Shown: positions 1 through 8,600 of the stretch, piece after piece
Layout: each line of letters opens with the position of its first letter
Numbering within the stretch: position 1 is the stretch's first letter
Assembly: GCA_964500435.1 (NCBI GenBank)
Contig: CAZCNL010000010.1
Coordinates: 23,112 to 87,111 of the forward strand
Reading direction: 5' to 3'
DNA length: 64,000 nt
Source: GWF2-33-9 sp964500435
Lineage (GTDB): Bacteria > Bacteroidota > Ignavibacteria > Kapaibacteriales > UBA2268
Notes under the pieces: generated by a model
The model's database searches: none
What the model was told of the DNA's origin: nothing
The model's input: the letters and a program-made list of their open reading frames with translations, nothing else
Translations under genes and position numbers: made by a program

Positions 1-1
1 A

Positions 2-148
2 GAACCGCCAAAAACAATTAATTGCACAGCCCAACAAATACTTGCAATTTCTCATACGAAACCTTATGCTGAACTCGAGTCGGTTGAATTGAGACCAAGG
101 ACAATAATTCATATCAACGGATTTACAAAACAATTAAATAATTTTTAA
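2..148 (+). CDS. 3' end of a phage gene (partial, hypothetical)
   Basis: An open frame runs from the left edge of the window to a TAA at 146-148 and encodes the last 48 residues of a protein ending in GFTKQLNNF. It lies 14 bases before the tail assembly chaperone gene on the same strand. From the usual order of tail modules (tube protein, chaperone, tape measure) it could be the C-terminus of a tail tube or tail terminator protein. That identity is inferred from position only; I recognise no motif. Confidence 0.5.
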   Translation, partial: EPPKTINCTAQQILAISHTKPYAELESVELRPRTIIHINGFTKQLNNF

Positions 149-162
149 TCAGGATAAATAAA

Positions 163-639
163 ATGGAAAATTACACACCTATTGAACCTGTCGTATTTTT
201 AGCAAATACAAGACAATACAAATATGATTTCAATTTGCTTACAGTTGAACAAGCCGAATTGGCATTTGAAATTGCAAAATTCAAAGAAGACCAGAAGTCT
301 AATCCTCCCGAGACATTCAATCAGATAATTAAATCGAAGGCTATTGATTGGAAGTTTTTGGCGATGAGTTATTTAGTTAGGGAAATCAAAAATGATAAAC
401 CGATGCCATTCGACAGAGATGCCGCAGAAATGCATATAGCAACAGATTTTAAGCAGTTGCCAATTAATGAAAAGTCAAAGATTGAGGCATGCTTAACGGA
501 TTTTTTTTACAATACAGGGCAGAGTTCGATGATACAGACCTGCTTGCAAGGAGAAAAGAAGCTGAACGTGACAGAAATATTATTGCCGATGCTACTGAGA
601 ACCTTAGGCAGCAAAGAGAACGAGACGCCTGGATTATAA
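163..639 (+). CDS. Phage tail assembly chaperone, short form (gpG-like)
   Basis: This 158-residue protein starts at ATG 163. Its sequence resembles no enzyme I know. Its place directly before the tape-measure gene, its size, and the overlapping -1 frame downstream match the tail assembly chaperone pair of long-tailed phages (lambda gpG/gpGT), which coats the tape-measure protein while the tail tube polymerises. Codons 113-115 contain the slippery run at 501-507. Ribosomes that do not slip read 43 further codons to the stop at 637-639. Family assignment is by synteny and gene architecture, not by a visible motif. Confidence 0.6.
   Translation: MENYTPIEPVVFLANTRQYKYDFNLLTVEQAELAFEIAKFKEDQKSNPPETFNQIIKSKAIDWKFLAMSYLVREIKNDKPMPFDRDAAEMHIATDFKQLPINEKSKIEACLTDFFYNTGQSSMIQTCLQGEKKLNVTEILLPMLLRTLGSKENETPGL
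501..507 (+). other. Probable -1 programmed ribosomal frameshift site (T TTT TTT)
   Basis: A run of eight T spans 501-508. In the frame of the upstream gene it reads gaT TTT TTT Tac, a perfect X_XXY_YYZ slippery heptamer. A -1 slip moves ribosomes to the frame that stays open to 827, so residue 115 (Phe) is followed by Leu-Gln-Tyr-Arg. The fused product would have 221 residues. Programmed -1 frameshifting is well established for tail assembly chaperones in this position. The alternative is a one-base undercall in the homopolymer. Confidence 0.65.
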
Positions 640-827
640 AGCAGCACAGGATAAACAGGGTTTACGAATCAGGCGAATTAACCCGAAGATTGGCTGAAAG
701 TTGGAGAAAAATTTGGTATGTACCGATTTTAGCAAATAATGATGTAACTAAATTTGATAAAATAAGGAAGGTGTTGTTCAGAGATGCGATGACCGCATTG
801 AAAAATCATATTGAGGCGATACCGTAA
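507..827 (+). CDS. Frameshift extension of the tail assembly chaperone (gpT-like part of gpGT)
   Basis: This is the -1 frame extension, 106 codons from the slip site to TAA 825-827. The frame is open upstream as far as an ATG at 489, but that ATG lies inside the first gene with no good ribosome binding site, so I read it as an extension and not as a separate gene. It is charged and helical in look (LLARRKEAERDRN, then arginine-rich segments), as expected for a part that recruits the tape-measure and tube proteins. It ends 46 bases before the tape-measure start. Confidence 0.6.
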   Translation, partial: LQYRAEFDDTDLLARRKEAERDRNIIADATENLRQQRERDAWIIKQHRINRVYESGELTRRLAESWRKIWYVPILANNDVTKFDKIRKVLFRDAMTALKNHIEAIP

Positions 828-832
828 AAAAG

Positions 833-852
833 CAAGGGAGTAAGCTCCCTTG
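833..852 (+). terminator. Stem-loop between chaperone and tape-measure genes
   Basis: Perfect 8-bp inverted repeat caagggag / ctcccttg around a TAAG loop, starting five bases after the chaperone stop codon. No T-run follows, so it is a weak candidate for intrinsic termination. It could instead attenuate transcription or protect mRNA, and set the ratio of chaperone to tape measure. The tape-measure ribosome binding site follows at 861-866. Confidence 0.35.
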
Positions 853-873
853 TTTCATAAAAGGAGTATTGTG

Positions 874-3800
874 ATGGCAAATAATAAAATTCAAATATTG
901 TTAGATTTATTAGTCAATTTGAAGAGCGACCCTGGTCAAATAAACCAGTTTGTAGCACAAATTGAACAGTCGGCCAAAAAGTTAAATATCAGTATCGATA
1001 CCGATAAGACAAAGAAAGCGGTAACCGATATGGTGAAGTCGCTCGATGAAGCTGAGACAGCTTTAAAGCAGATTAATAGCGTCCCGCTCGAAAAACTCGA
1101 ATTGGAATTTAAGAATGTAGAGAGAGCGTCATCTGGTTTTATGGATAGGTTGGCGAAATTTGGTATGATCTCAATGGGCGTTGAGCAATTTACGCAAACT
1201 ATAAATCAGTTTCAGCAGCCATTTGCAGAGTTAGATAAGCAGGTGAGGAATATTGGTACTCTTGGCGTGAAAAACTTTCAGGAATTTGCCGATCGTGCAA
1301 CAGAGCTTTCGATATCAGTTCCCGATTCGGCAGTTGCGATAGCCGAGGGTGTATATGATGCCATATCTGCGGGTACAATTAAGGTAAAGGATGGCGTTGC
1401 TGATGTTGCAGGCGGGATGCAGTTTGTCGAAACTGCTTCCAAATTAGCAGCTGCAGGTTTAACCACAACAAAGGACTCTATCAACGGTTTAACATCTGTT
1501 ATGAATGCTTACGGGTTAGAAGCCAATCAGGCAGGAAAAGTAGCCGATACGTTTTTTGGAGCCGTAAATGTGGGGAAAACAACAATCCCTGAATTAAATG
1601 CATCGTTAGCCCAAGTGATACCAACGGCGGCGAGTTTCGGAGTAGAATTCGACCAGGTTGCTGCTTCGATAGCTACAATGACAAAACAGGGCACACCGAC
1701 AGCTCAGGCTGCTACGCAGATTCGTGCAGCTCTTGTTGAGCTGGCAAAACCGGGTGCGGAATTAGCTCCAATATTACAAAAAGCGGGTGTTTCGTTGGAT
1801 TCGTTAAAGAAAGAAGGGCTGCAGGAATCGTTTAAAAAGATTGGAATAGCTCTTGATTCTACAGGAAAATCAGCAACTCAGGTTTTCGGTTCGGTCGAGG
1901 CGGCGTCGGCAGTTATGCTTCTATCGGGTAAGAATGCAGCAATGGCAGCAAGCGATTTAGATTTAGTTAAAAACTCTATCGGTTCGACGGATGCAGCATT
2001 TGCGGTAGCTTCCGAAGGGATAGATTCAAAATCTAAAATGCTAATGAACTCCATTCAGGCAGGCTTTAATGAAGCAATGTCGGTTTTGGGGAGTTACGGA
2101 CAGTTAGCATTATCTACGGCAGCTCAGGTGGCGCCGCTAATGACATCCTTTACAGGATTAGCAACTTTAATTCCTGCCGGGACTGTAGGGAAGGTAGGAG
2201 AATTAGGTAAGACGATTTTAACGAAGTTGGTACCGGGCTTGATGGGAGCTGCTACTGCACAAGGTTCGTTGAATGCTGTAATGGGCATGAATCCGATATT
2301 TGCTGTTACGTTAGCGGTGACGGGTTTAGTAGCTGGTTTAAAATTACTTTCAGAGGCACTTCACGAGACTGCACAAGAAAAATTAAAGGATGCAGAATCA
2401 CAAGATAAACTTATCGATAAAGAGATTGAGGCAAAAGAAAAGGAAATTGAGCTTGCAGAATCCAAACAAAAGCTTGTCGAAGAGTTCAAAAATACCGGCG
2501 AATCTGCTATGGAAAATGTCGAAATGATGACCAAATTATCACAAGCTTATCCCGGTGTGATTGATGCTTCAAAATCATATCAAGAAAATCTTGCCGCTCT
2601 GTCAGCGGCATCAAACAAAACAAAGGAAGACCTTGCAAAGTTGACCACAGAAATCGGAACCCTTGCCGAGAAAAAACTCGACCTCCAACTAAAAATATCT
2701 AACCTCAAAGTTGATGTGGAAAAACAGAACATTGAAAATACTTTAAAAGATGCATTCAAAATCTGGGGACTTTCCGATGCAAGTGAGTGGATTTTCGGTA
2801 CTAGCACAGCTAGACAAATGGGCGAGCAAATTATAAAACCTTATACAGATGCTATTTCTAATGCAAAGAATTCAAAAGAACTTGAAAAAGCTTCCCTCGA
2901 TTTTCAAATGGCAATATTCAATTCGAAGGATTTCGAAAAATTAACAGCAGAAGAAAAAACCAAGATGCTCAAAGGCATCAATAAAATGGTTGAAGCAAGA
3001 AAATCTGCCATGGATAGTGCAAATCAAAATGCAGGTAAAGACTTTGAAGTTCTTAAAGACAGTGGTATGCAAACAGGTCAGATAATTGATTTCCTTGCAA
3101 AGAAATACAACGCCACAAAAGAAGAAATTAAAGGCATAATCGATGCACAGGAAAGATCGAAACAGGAAACAATTGAGCAGACTGCAAGCGTGGAAAGTTT
3201 GGCGGCGGCCTGGAACAAAGTAAAAGCTGATGCAAAAAAATCTCTGGATGAAAACGCAGGTGCTATGGCTGAATTGCTTTCGAAAGGAAAAGAGAATTGG
3301 ACTCAGGAAGATTTTGATAAGTGGGACCAGTATAAGAAAGCAGGCTTCAATGCTCATAAAGCTATCGTGGAGCAAGCTAAAATTGATGAACAGGTGCAAA
3401 AAGCATTAGGTATTACTGTCGCTAAAAATTCAAGTGAAAAGAAATCGCAGTTAGAGTTACTGACAAAGGAATTTGAGCTTTACAAACAAAAAGCAAAGTA
3501 TGATAGCGATATTGTTGAATCTGAGAAGCAACTATCATTCATTCTGCAAGAGCGGGAAAAAACTACTTATGATGATTTGGCTGCCCAAGAAAGAAAGATT
3601 CAGTTGGCGAAGGATGAAAAAGAGAAATTTCTTGAAATTTACAAGGCGTTAGTAAGTGAAAATGAAAGTGGCGGCTTGGACATTTCGCCTAAATTGAAGA
3701 AAGAAGATAGGATGAAATTAGAAAATGATTACAAGCAGATTATTTTGAATTTGAAGAATGAATCGAATAAGGAGCTTGAATTAAAGGCTAAGATAAAATT

Positions 3801-5235
3801 AGACCAGGAGGAATTTAATAAGAGTTTTGCTGAATTTAAAAAACAGCAGCTCGAATACGACATTACACTGGGACTCAAAAACCCTGACGAAATGGTTACT
3901 TTGCTACAAGAGCAATTGACTAAGATTGACCAGAAAATTGCAGAGACAAAAGCGAAAATGGAAAAACTCGGTGTTTTACCTGCTGATGCGACACCTGAAA
4001 TGAAGGCTCAAATCGCATCTTTAGATAAAAGTCTTTTAGCATTGTCGCAAGAGAGGTTCAATTTAGAGAAAGACATTTCTTCGAAGAAAAAAGCAATTTA
4101 CGACGATGAGCTCAAAGCAATCGCAACCGCCTCAGAGGATGAAACAAAGATTGTTGAAGAGAAATACAGCAAAACAAGCGAATCATTAAAGCGGTTCAAC
4201 GAGCTTTGGACTAAGTCAAGTTCTGTCAAGATTGATTACCAAAAAGACCAGCAATTAAATGATTTGAAAAGTATAGAAGATGAGAAATTAAAGGTGCTTG
4301 ATAGTTATAAAGAAATGGGAGTTATATCCGCAGAGGATTATGAGGCAAGAAAAACAAGAATCACGGAAGAAGGTGAGGCAAAGAGAGCAGCAATTGAAGA
4401 AAAAGCACGTCAGGACAAACTGAGAAATGACGCATTAGCCAAAGGTATGGAAAAGGAGAACGAGAGAAAGCATTCACTTGACTTAGCAAATATTACGAAA
4501 AAATCAGCTGAAGAGCAAATGAATATTTTGAATGCTAAAAAACTCAAACAGGGCGGATTTTTAGATATAGCAGATAAAACGCAGTTAGATAATTTGAAGG
4601 AGCAATTCGATAAAGCAAATGATGTTATAGCTATGAATGCGAATTCGCTGATAACAGCAACTGAAATTGCAGGTACTGGTTTTGCCGACGCAATTACGCA
4701 ATTTATGGCAGGTGATTCGAAAGGTGCAATTGATGCTTTGAGGGCATCTTGGGGAGAGATATTGGGAGTATTTGCAGCAGGTTTAAAGAAATGGGCATCA
4801 GGTTTGGTACTTGAATTACTCTTCGGGGAATTGTCGGCACTATCACCAACTGGATTTTTAGCATTAGTTGCAGTTCCGGTTTTAAAATCAATTGCCGAGG
4901 GGGCAATCGGAGCGATAATAGACCCATTCCTAAATGATATAACAAGTTTTGCGACTGGTGCAAAATTCGACCAACCGACGCTTTTAAATGGCAATATTCA
5001 AGTTGGAGATGCGGCTTTAAATGGCGGAAAAAATAGAGAGTGGCTTCTTAATGACAGGGATTTTCAGATGGCATTAAGACTATCGGCAGCAACAGCCACG
5101 ATGTCGGTTGTTGCCGAGATGAGAGCAATGACAGCGATGCTGGCAAATCAGAAATTAGAAACAAAGTTAACTGGCAGAGATGCGAGAATAATGCTAATAA
5201 GAGAGCAATCAGCAGTCAATAAAAGAGCAAAATAA
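874..5235 (+). CDS. Phage tail tape-measure protein (TP901 type)
   Basis: The product has 1453 residues from ATG 874, preceded by AAGGAG at 861-866. An in-frame TTG at 850 is less likely because the Shine-Dalgarno sequence lies inside that extension. The region around residues 80-400 looks like a TP901 tape-measure core, rich in Ala/Ser/Gly with repeated AAxxFG-like segments. Hydrophobic segments follow near residues 430-500, then a long charged coiled-coil region (about 500-1240), then a hydrophobic Gly/Ala-rich segment near 1290-1360. In siphophages and myophages this protein sets tail length and crosses the host envelope during DNA entry. Base use is less AT-rich than in the host genes to the right. 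No peptidase or muramidase motif was seen. The stop codon lies inside the first copy of a 21-bp repeat. Confidence 0.88.
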   Translation: MANNKIQILLDLLVNLKSDPGQINQFVAQIEQSAKKLNISIDTDKTKKAVTDMVKSLDEAETALKQINSVPLEKLELEFKNVERASSGFMDRLAKFGMISMGVEQFTQTINQFQQPFAELDKQVRNIGTLGVKNFQEFADRATELSISVPDSAVAIAEGVYDAISAGTIKVKDGVADVAGGMQFVETASKLAAAGLTTTKDSINGLTSVMNAYGLEANQAGKVADTFFGAVNVGKTTIPELNASLAQVIPTAASFGVEFDQVAASIATMTKQGTPTAQAATQIRAALVELAKPGAELAPILQKAGVSLDSLKKEGLQESFKKIGIALDSTGKSATQVFGSVEAASAVMLLSGKNAAMAASDLDLVKNSIGSTDAAFAVASEGIDSKSKMLMNSIQAGFNEAMSVLGSYGQLALSTAAQVAPLMTSFTGLATLIPAGTVGKVGELGKTILTKLVPGLMGAATAQGSLNAVMGMNPIFAVTLAVTGLVAGLKLLSEALHETAQEKLKDAESQDKLIDKEIEAKEKEIELAESKQKLVEEFKNTGESAMENVEMMTKLSQAYPGVIDASKSYQENLAALSAASNKTKEDLAKLTTEIGTLAEKKLDLQLKISNLKVDVEKQNIENTLKDAFKIWGLSDASEWIFGTSTARQMGEQIIKPYTDAISNAKNSKELEKASLDFQMAIFNSKDFEKLTAEEKTKMLKGINKMVEARKSAMDSANQNAGKDFEVLKDSGMQTGQIIDFLAKKYNATKEEIKGIIDAQERSKQETIEQTASVESLAAAWNKVKADAKKSLDENAGAMAELLSKGKENWTQEDFDKWDQYKKAGFNAHKAIVEQAKIDEQVQKALGITVAKNSSEKKSQLELLTKEFELYKQKAKYDSDIVESEKQLSFILQEREKTTYDDLAAQERKIQLAKDEKEKFLEIYKALVSENESGGLDISPKLKKEDRMKLENDYKQIILNLKNESNKELELKAKIKLDQEEFNKSFAEFKKQQLEYDITLGLKNPDEMVTLLQEQLTKIDQKIAETKAKMEKLGVLPADATPEMKAQIASLDKSLLALSQERFNLEKDISSKKKAIYDDELKAIATASEDETKIVEEKYSKTSESLKRFNELWTKSSSVKIDYQKDQQLNDLKSIEDEKLKVLDSYKEMGVISAEDYEARKTRITEEGEAKRAAIEEKARQDKLRNDALAKGMEKENERKHSLDLANITKKSAEEQMNILNAKKLKQGGFLDIADKTQLDNLKEQFDKANDVIAMNANSLITATEIAGTGFADAITQFMAGDSKGAIDALRASWGEILGVFAAGLKKWASGLVLELLFGELSALSPTGFLALVAVPVLKSIAEGAIGAIIDPFLNDITSFATGAKFDQPTLLNGNIQVGDAALNGGKNREWLLNDRDFQMALRLSAATATMSVVAEMRAMTAMLANQKLETKLTGRDARIMLIREQSAVNKRAK

Positions 5236-5302
5236 TTTGGGAACGAAAAAGGGAAATAAAAGAGCAAAATAATTTGGGAACAGAGCAAAATAATTTGGTA
5301 AC
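5224..5302 (+). repeat. Three copies of a 21-bp direct repeat
   Basis: The unit agagcaaaataatttgggaac occurs at 5224-5244, 5261-5281 and 5282-5302 (third copy ggtaac). Copy 1 covers the last codons and stop of the tape-measure gene. Copies 2 and 3 abut and give the small downstream gene its first codons. This looks like slippage or duplication at the end of the tail module, possibly where downstream phage genes were lost. Confidence 0.8.
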
Positions 5303-5546
5303 GGATAGTATTAATAGATTTATTCGTCCAAAGTACACTTGGCAAACGAAAAAATATACACGTCCAAGTGATGCACCAGAATTAAATGAATTTTACTTTG
5401 ATAATGATGCGGCAGTTTATTTGGATAAAATTCAAATGAGAGTAATATACAAAGAAAAATTTGGTTTTGCAGAAATTTTAATTCGTCACAGGAGCGTTTG
5501 GGGCGAAATATATTACAAATGGAAATTTAAGCAAATCGGAGCATAA
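5274..5546 (+). CDS. Small phage-linked hypothetical protein
   Basis: An open frame of about 90 residues starts at TTG 5274, inside repeat copy 2. The frame is also open upstream into the tape-measure gene, so the true start is uncertain. The C-terminal part is rich in aromatic and basic residues (HRSVWGEIYYKWKFKQIGA) and looks like a small beta-rich domain, but I do not recognise a family. It ends just before a strong hairpin at 5556-5587 and is the last gene on the phage side. It may be a remnant of a larger gene whose 5' part was replaced by the repeats. Confidence 0.4.
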   Translation: MGTEQNNLVTDSINRFIRPKYTWQTKKYTRPSDAPELNEFYFDNDAAVYLDKIQMRVIYKEKFGFAEILIRHRSVWGEIYYKWKFKQIGA

Positions 5547-5555
5547 GTAAAAAAA

Positions 5556-5587
5556 CACCCCAAAAGTAATATAAAACTTTTGGGGTG
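5556..5587. terminator. Strong bidirectional hairpin terminator
   Basis: Perfect 12-bp stem caccccaaaagt / acttttggggtg with an 8-nt loop. On the minus strand the stem is followed by a T-run (the A-run at 5549-5555), so it should terminate the large surface-protein gene at 5613. On the plus strand the following sequence is only weakly T-rich, so it may also end the phage-side transcript. Confidence 0.8.
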
Positions 5588-5612
5588 ATTTGTATCAAGT
5601 CAAAGTTCAGTT

Positions 5613-8600
5613 TTACCGAACAATCGACATTGTCTTCGTTGAAATTTCATTGTTGATTTGCAAAGTAACAATATAACTGCCGGGTACTAACTTACTTATA
5701 TCAATATTTTGTATGTAGCTGCCTCGGTCAAATGCTTTATTGCTGAAAACAGTTATAACTTCCTTTCCTTGCATATCGACAACACTTAACTTCACGCTTT
5801 CAGTGAAATTCATTAAAGTGAAAGTAATTGTCGCAGTTGTTTTTGCGGGATTTGGGGTGATGAAGTCCAAATATCCACTTGAATTATTGCCACTTTCGCT
5901 TTGTTGAATACTGGAAATTGGATTGGATAATGTTAAACCGCCGTTGGATATTTTTTGCATATTATTATCGTATGTAACAAATTCAATTTGGGCATTGGTT
6001 TCATCAACACCAGCAAGGGTAATGTAAATTGGTTTGACGAGTACACCGGGCTCTACGCTAACAATTCCTTGTGACGGAACAGTAACTATGTAAGAGCCGT
6101 CTTCGAGAAGTTGCGGGATAAGATAAGTTGCACCATTTAAAGAACTTGGTGGTCCAACTGCGATAATTTTTTGATTGCCTGTTGGTTTGATACTTATTGC
6201 AGATATGTTTTCCTCGTAACCATTTGTATTATTAACATATAATGCATAAGTAAAGACTTTATCGGGATGAGTAGTTTCGTCTATTCCAACTTTATCTAAA
6301 TCAGTGATAGGAACACGAGCATTATATTTTATAGGTTCTGTTGTGAAAATGTCTTCAAAACCTTCAACTTGATAATAATACCTTACGTATAATGTAAATT
6401 GTTTAATTTGACTAATATTATTAAAGTTCAACGCAATAGCTGCAATATCACCAGGTTTAACAAGAACATCGATATAACCAATATTTCCTTGAATTGCTCC
6501 ATCTTGATTATTATATTTCAATGAGTTAAGAGGAACTTCTTGAGAATTAATCTCTACTCCGACAATTTTTATATTATTTTCCTGGTCATTTGGATTTACG
6601 ACCCATAAATTGCCATTTGTAAAGTCATCCATAATTAAACTTGTTTGAGAAGGAACTTCGGATTGAACGACATTCGAGCTTGTTGCTTTTTCATTTTGTA
6701 ATCCTCTTGGATTGAAATTAAGTGAAGTTGAAGCATCCCAAGGCAAAGGTTTCCATTTTCGAATTATTGTATAAGAAATTAAAGTGTCGCAAGTGTTGCA
6801 ATCGCAATCAGTGAAACTGTATCGAACAGAGAATTTCAAAGTATCATAGAATTTCAATGCCGCAACAGATGGGAAGAGCATACTCAATGAATATTGTGCT
6901 CCTTTGTTCCAATCGATACATTCACCAGGACCCCAAATTGCTTCACGGCTAAATAAACTTAAAAGCTGCGGACCAGGTGCGGGCGAAATAATTAAGGAAC
7001 CACCAATAATATCACCAAATATTCTTTGCCAAGGAGTATTATATCTTCTAAGTTGTGCTGAAACAATTGTTGCAGAGAATTTCTTAATTTTCGAAGGACC
7101 GGCAAAGATTGTGCCACTAAGTCCGACTAAACCATTTGCAGTCCAAGTAATTTTCGGGTCCTTAATCGTATGTATAAATTTCAAGCAACAATCATCTGGG
7201 TTTGTTGTTGGGCAATCAGGTAAATCTAATTTTACGCTATCTCGACAAACAACTCCATTGCATAAAATTGTATAATTTAGCATAATTGGATTGTTCGATG
7301 ATGTATGCTCGAAAGTAGTGTTTATTGTCCAAGGTGAAGATGCCAAACTAAATGAACCAGTTGAGAAGTTGCCATCAGGCGAGCTTATCAGCAATGTCGC
7401 AGGTGTGCAGCTTGATGCTTGTATTTGAATTGCAAATTCAGGGTTTCCTGCGGCATTAATACCAATGCATTTAACTGACTTGCTTATTAATTTTTCGATG
7501 CAAGGATTTTGTCCGCTGCAAGGTGGCAAATCTCGCATTATACTATCTGTGCATTGCACTCCATTATTGCAAGCAATTGTATAGTAAATTTTTATTGGAT
7601 TATTGCTACTTGTGTGGATGAAATTAGGGTTAATTGTCCAAGGATTCGACGTAATATTGAAACTTGATGGTGAAAAGCTTCCATCAGGCGAATTCAAAGT
7701 AATTGTTCCAGGCACACAACTTGTTGCTGTTATGCTCATAGAATAAACCCAAGCACCATTTGCACCTTGTTCTTTGCATTTTACATTGAATTGAATTAAG
7801 CTATCGATGCAATGTCCTTGAGAATTTGTCGAATCGATTTGCAAGCAAACAGGCGATGATTCAGTTTGACCTGCAAGTTGGAATGATGTTAAATTACTTT
7901 GAATTAAATGTTTCGTAAATCCACTTGCAGCAAATGAATTACAAGCAGTTTCGTTTGCTTTAGCATTAGGAGACACTTGTGCCGAAAATTCAACATTTGC
8001 GGAAGTTGAAATAGAATTACTTCCGAAATGTGCTGCAAGATTTTTATCCCCAGCAGTCCAATTCGCTAACCAAGAACCACCAGATCCGCAGCCAATATTG
8101 AAAGCAAAGCCAGGTGAGCCAACAGGCTGTAAATTATTTACATTTGCAAGTCCAGTATTGAATGGATTATTCCACTGCGAAAATGTTGGGGACGATGCAA
8201 TAAAACTGTTGTAGGTTACATCAAATTGACTTCCACGACTTGAGCATGTTTGTAAAATCTTCGAATCGGCTGTTCCAGCGTCTTTTGGTAATAAATCTGC
8301 AAAAGTAACGTAGCGGAGTGCTGCAGTTCCTGTCGAATTTAATTGTAATTTATAATCAACAATACTACCAGCAGAAACAGTAGCTGACGAAGAATAATTT
8401 GGAGCAGTATGCTTTTTAACAGCTTTGTTTAAATTATAACCAATTACACCGGCGACCAATACATATTCTGTGTTAGAAGTATACGTCGAATTACCTAAAT
8501 TTCCACCACTTAAAGTGAAGGAATTAGGAATGTTGCCAAGTGCCGAAGTATCACGTACTTTCACATCAAATTCGATGAAATAATATGGTACTCCACCGGT

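Noticed and set aside
489..827. A separate gene starting at ATG 489
   Set aside because: It lies inside the chaperone gene with no ribosome binding site; frameshift from the slippery run explains the frame better.
4410..4994. Long antisense frame in the tape-measure gene
   Set aside because: It follows the codon bias of the opposite strand and has no recognisable protein; the tape-measure frame accounts for it.
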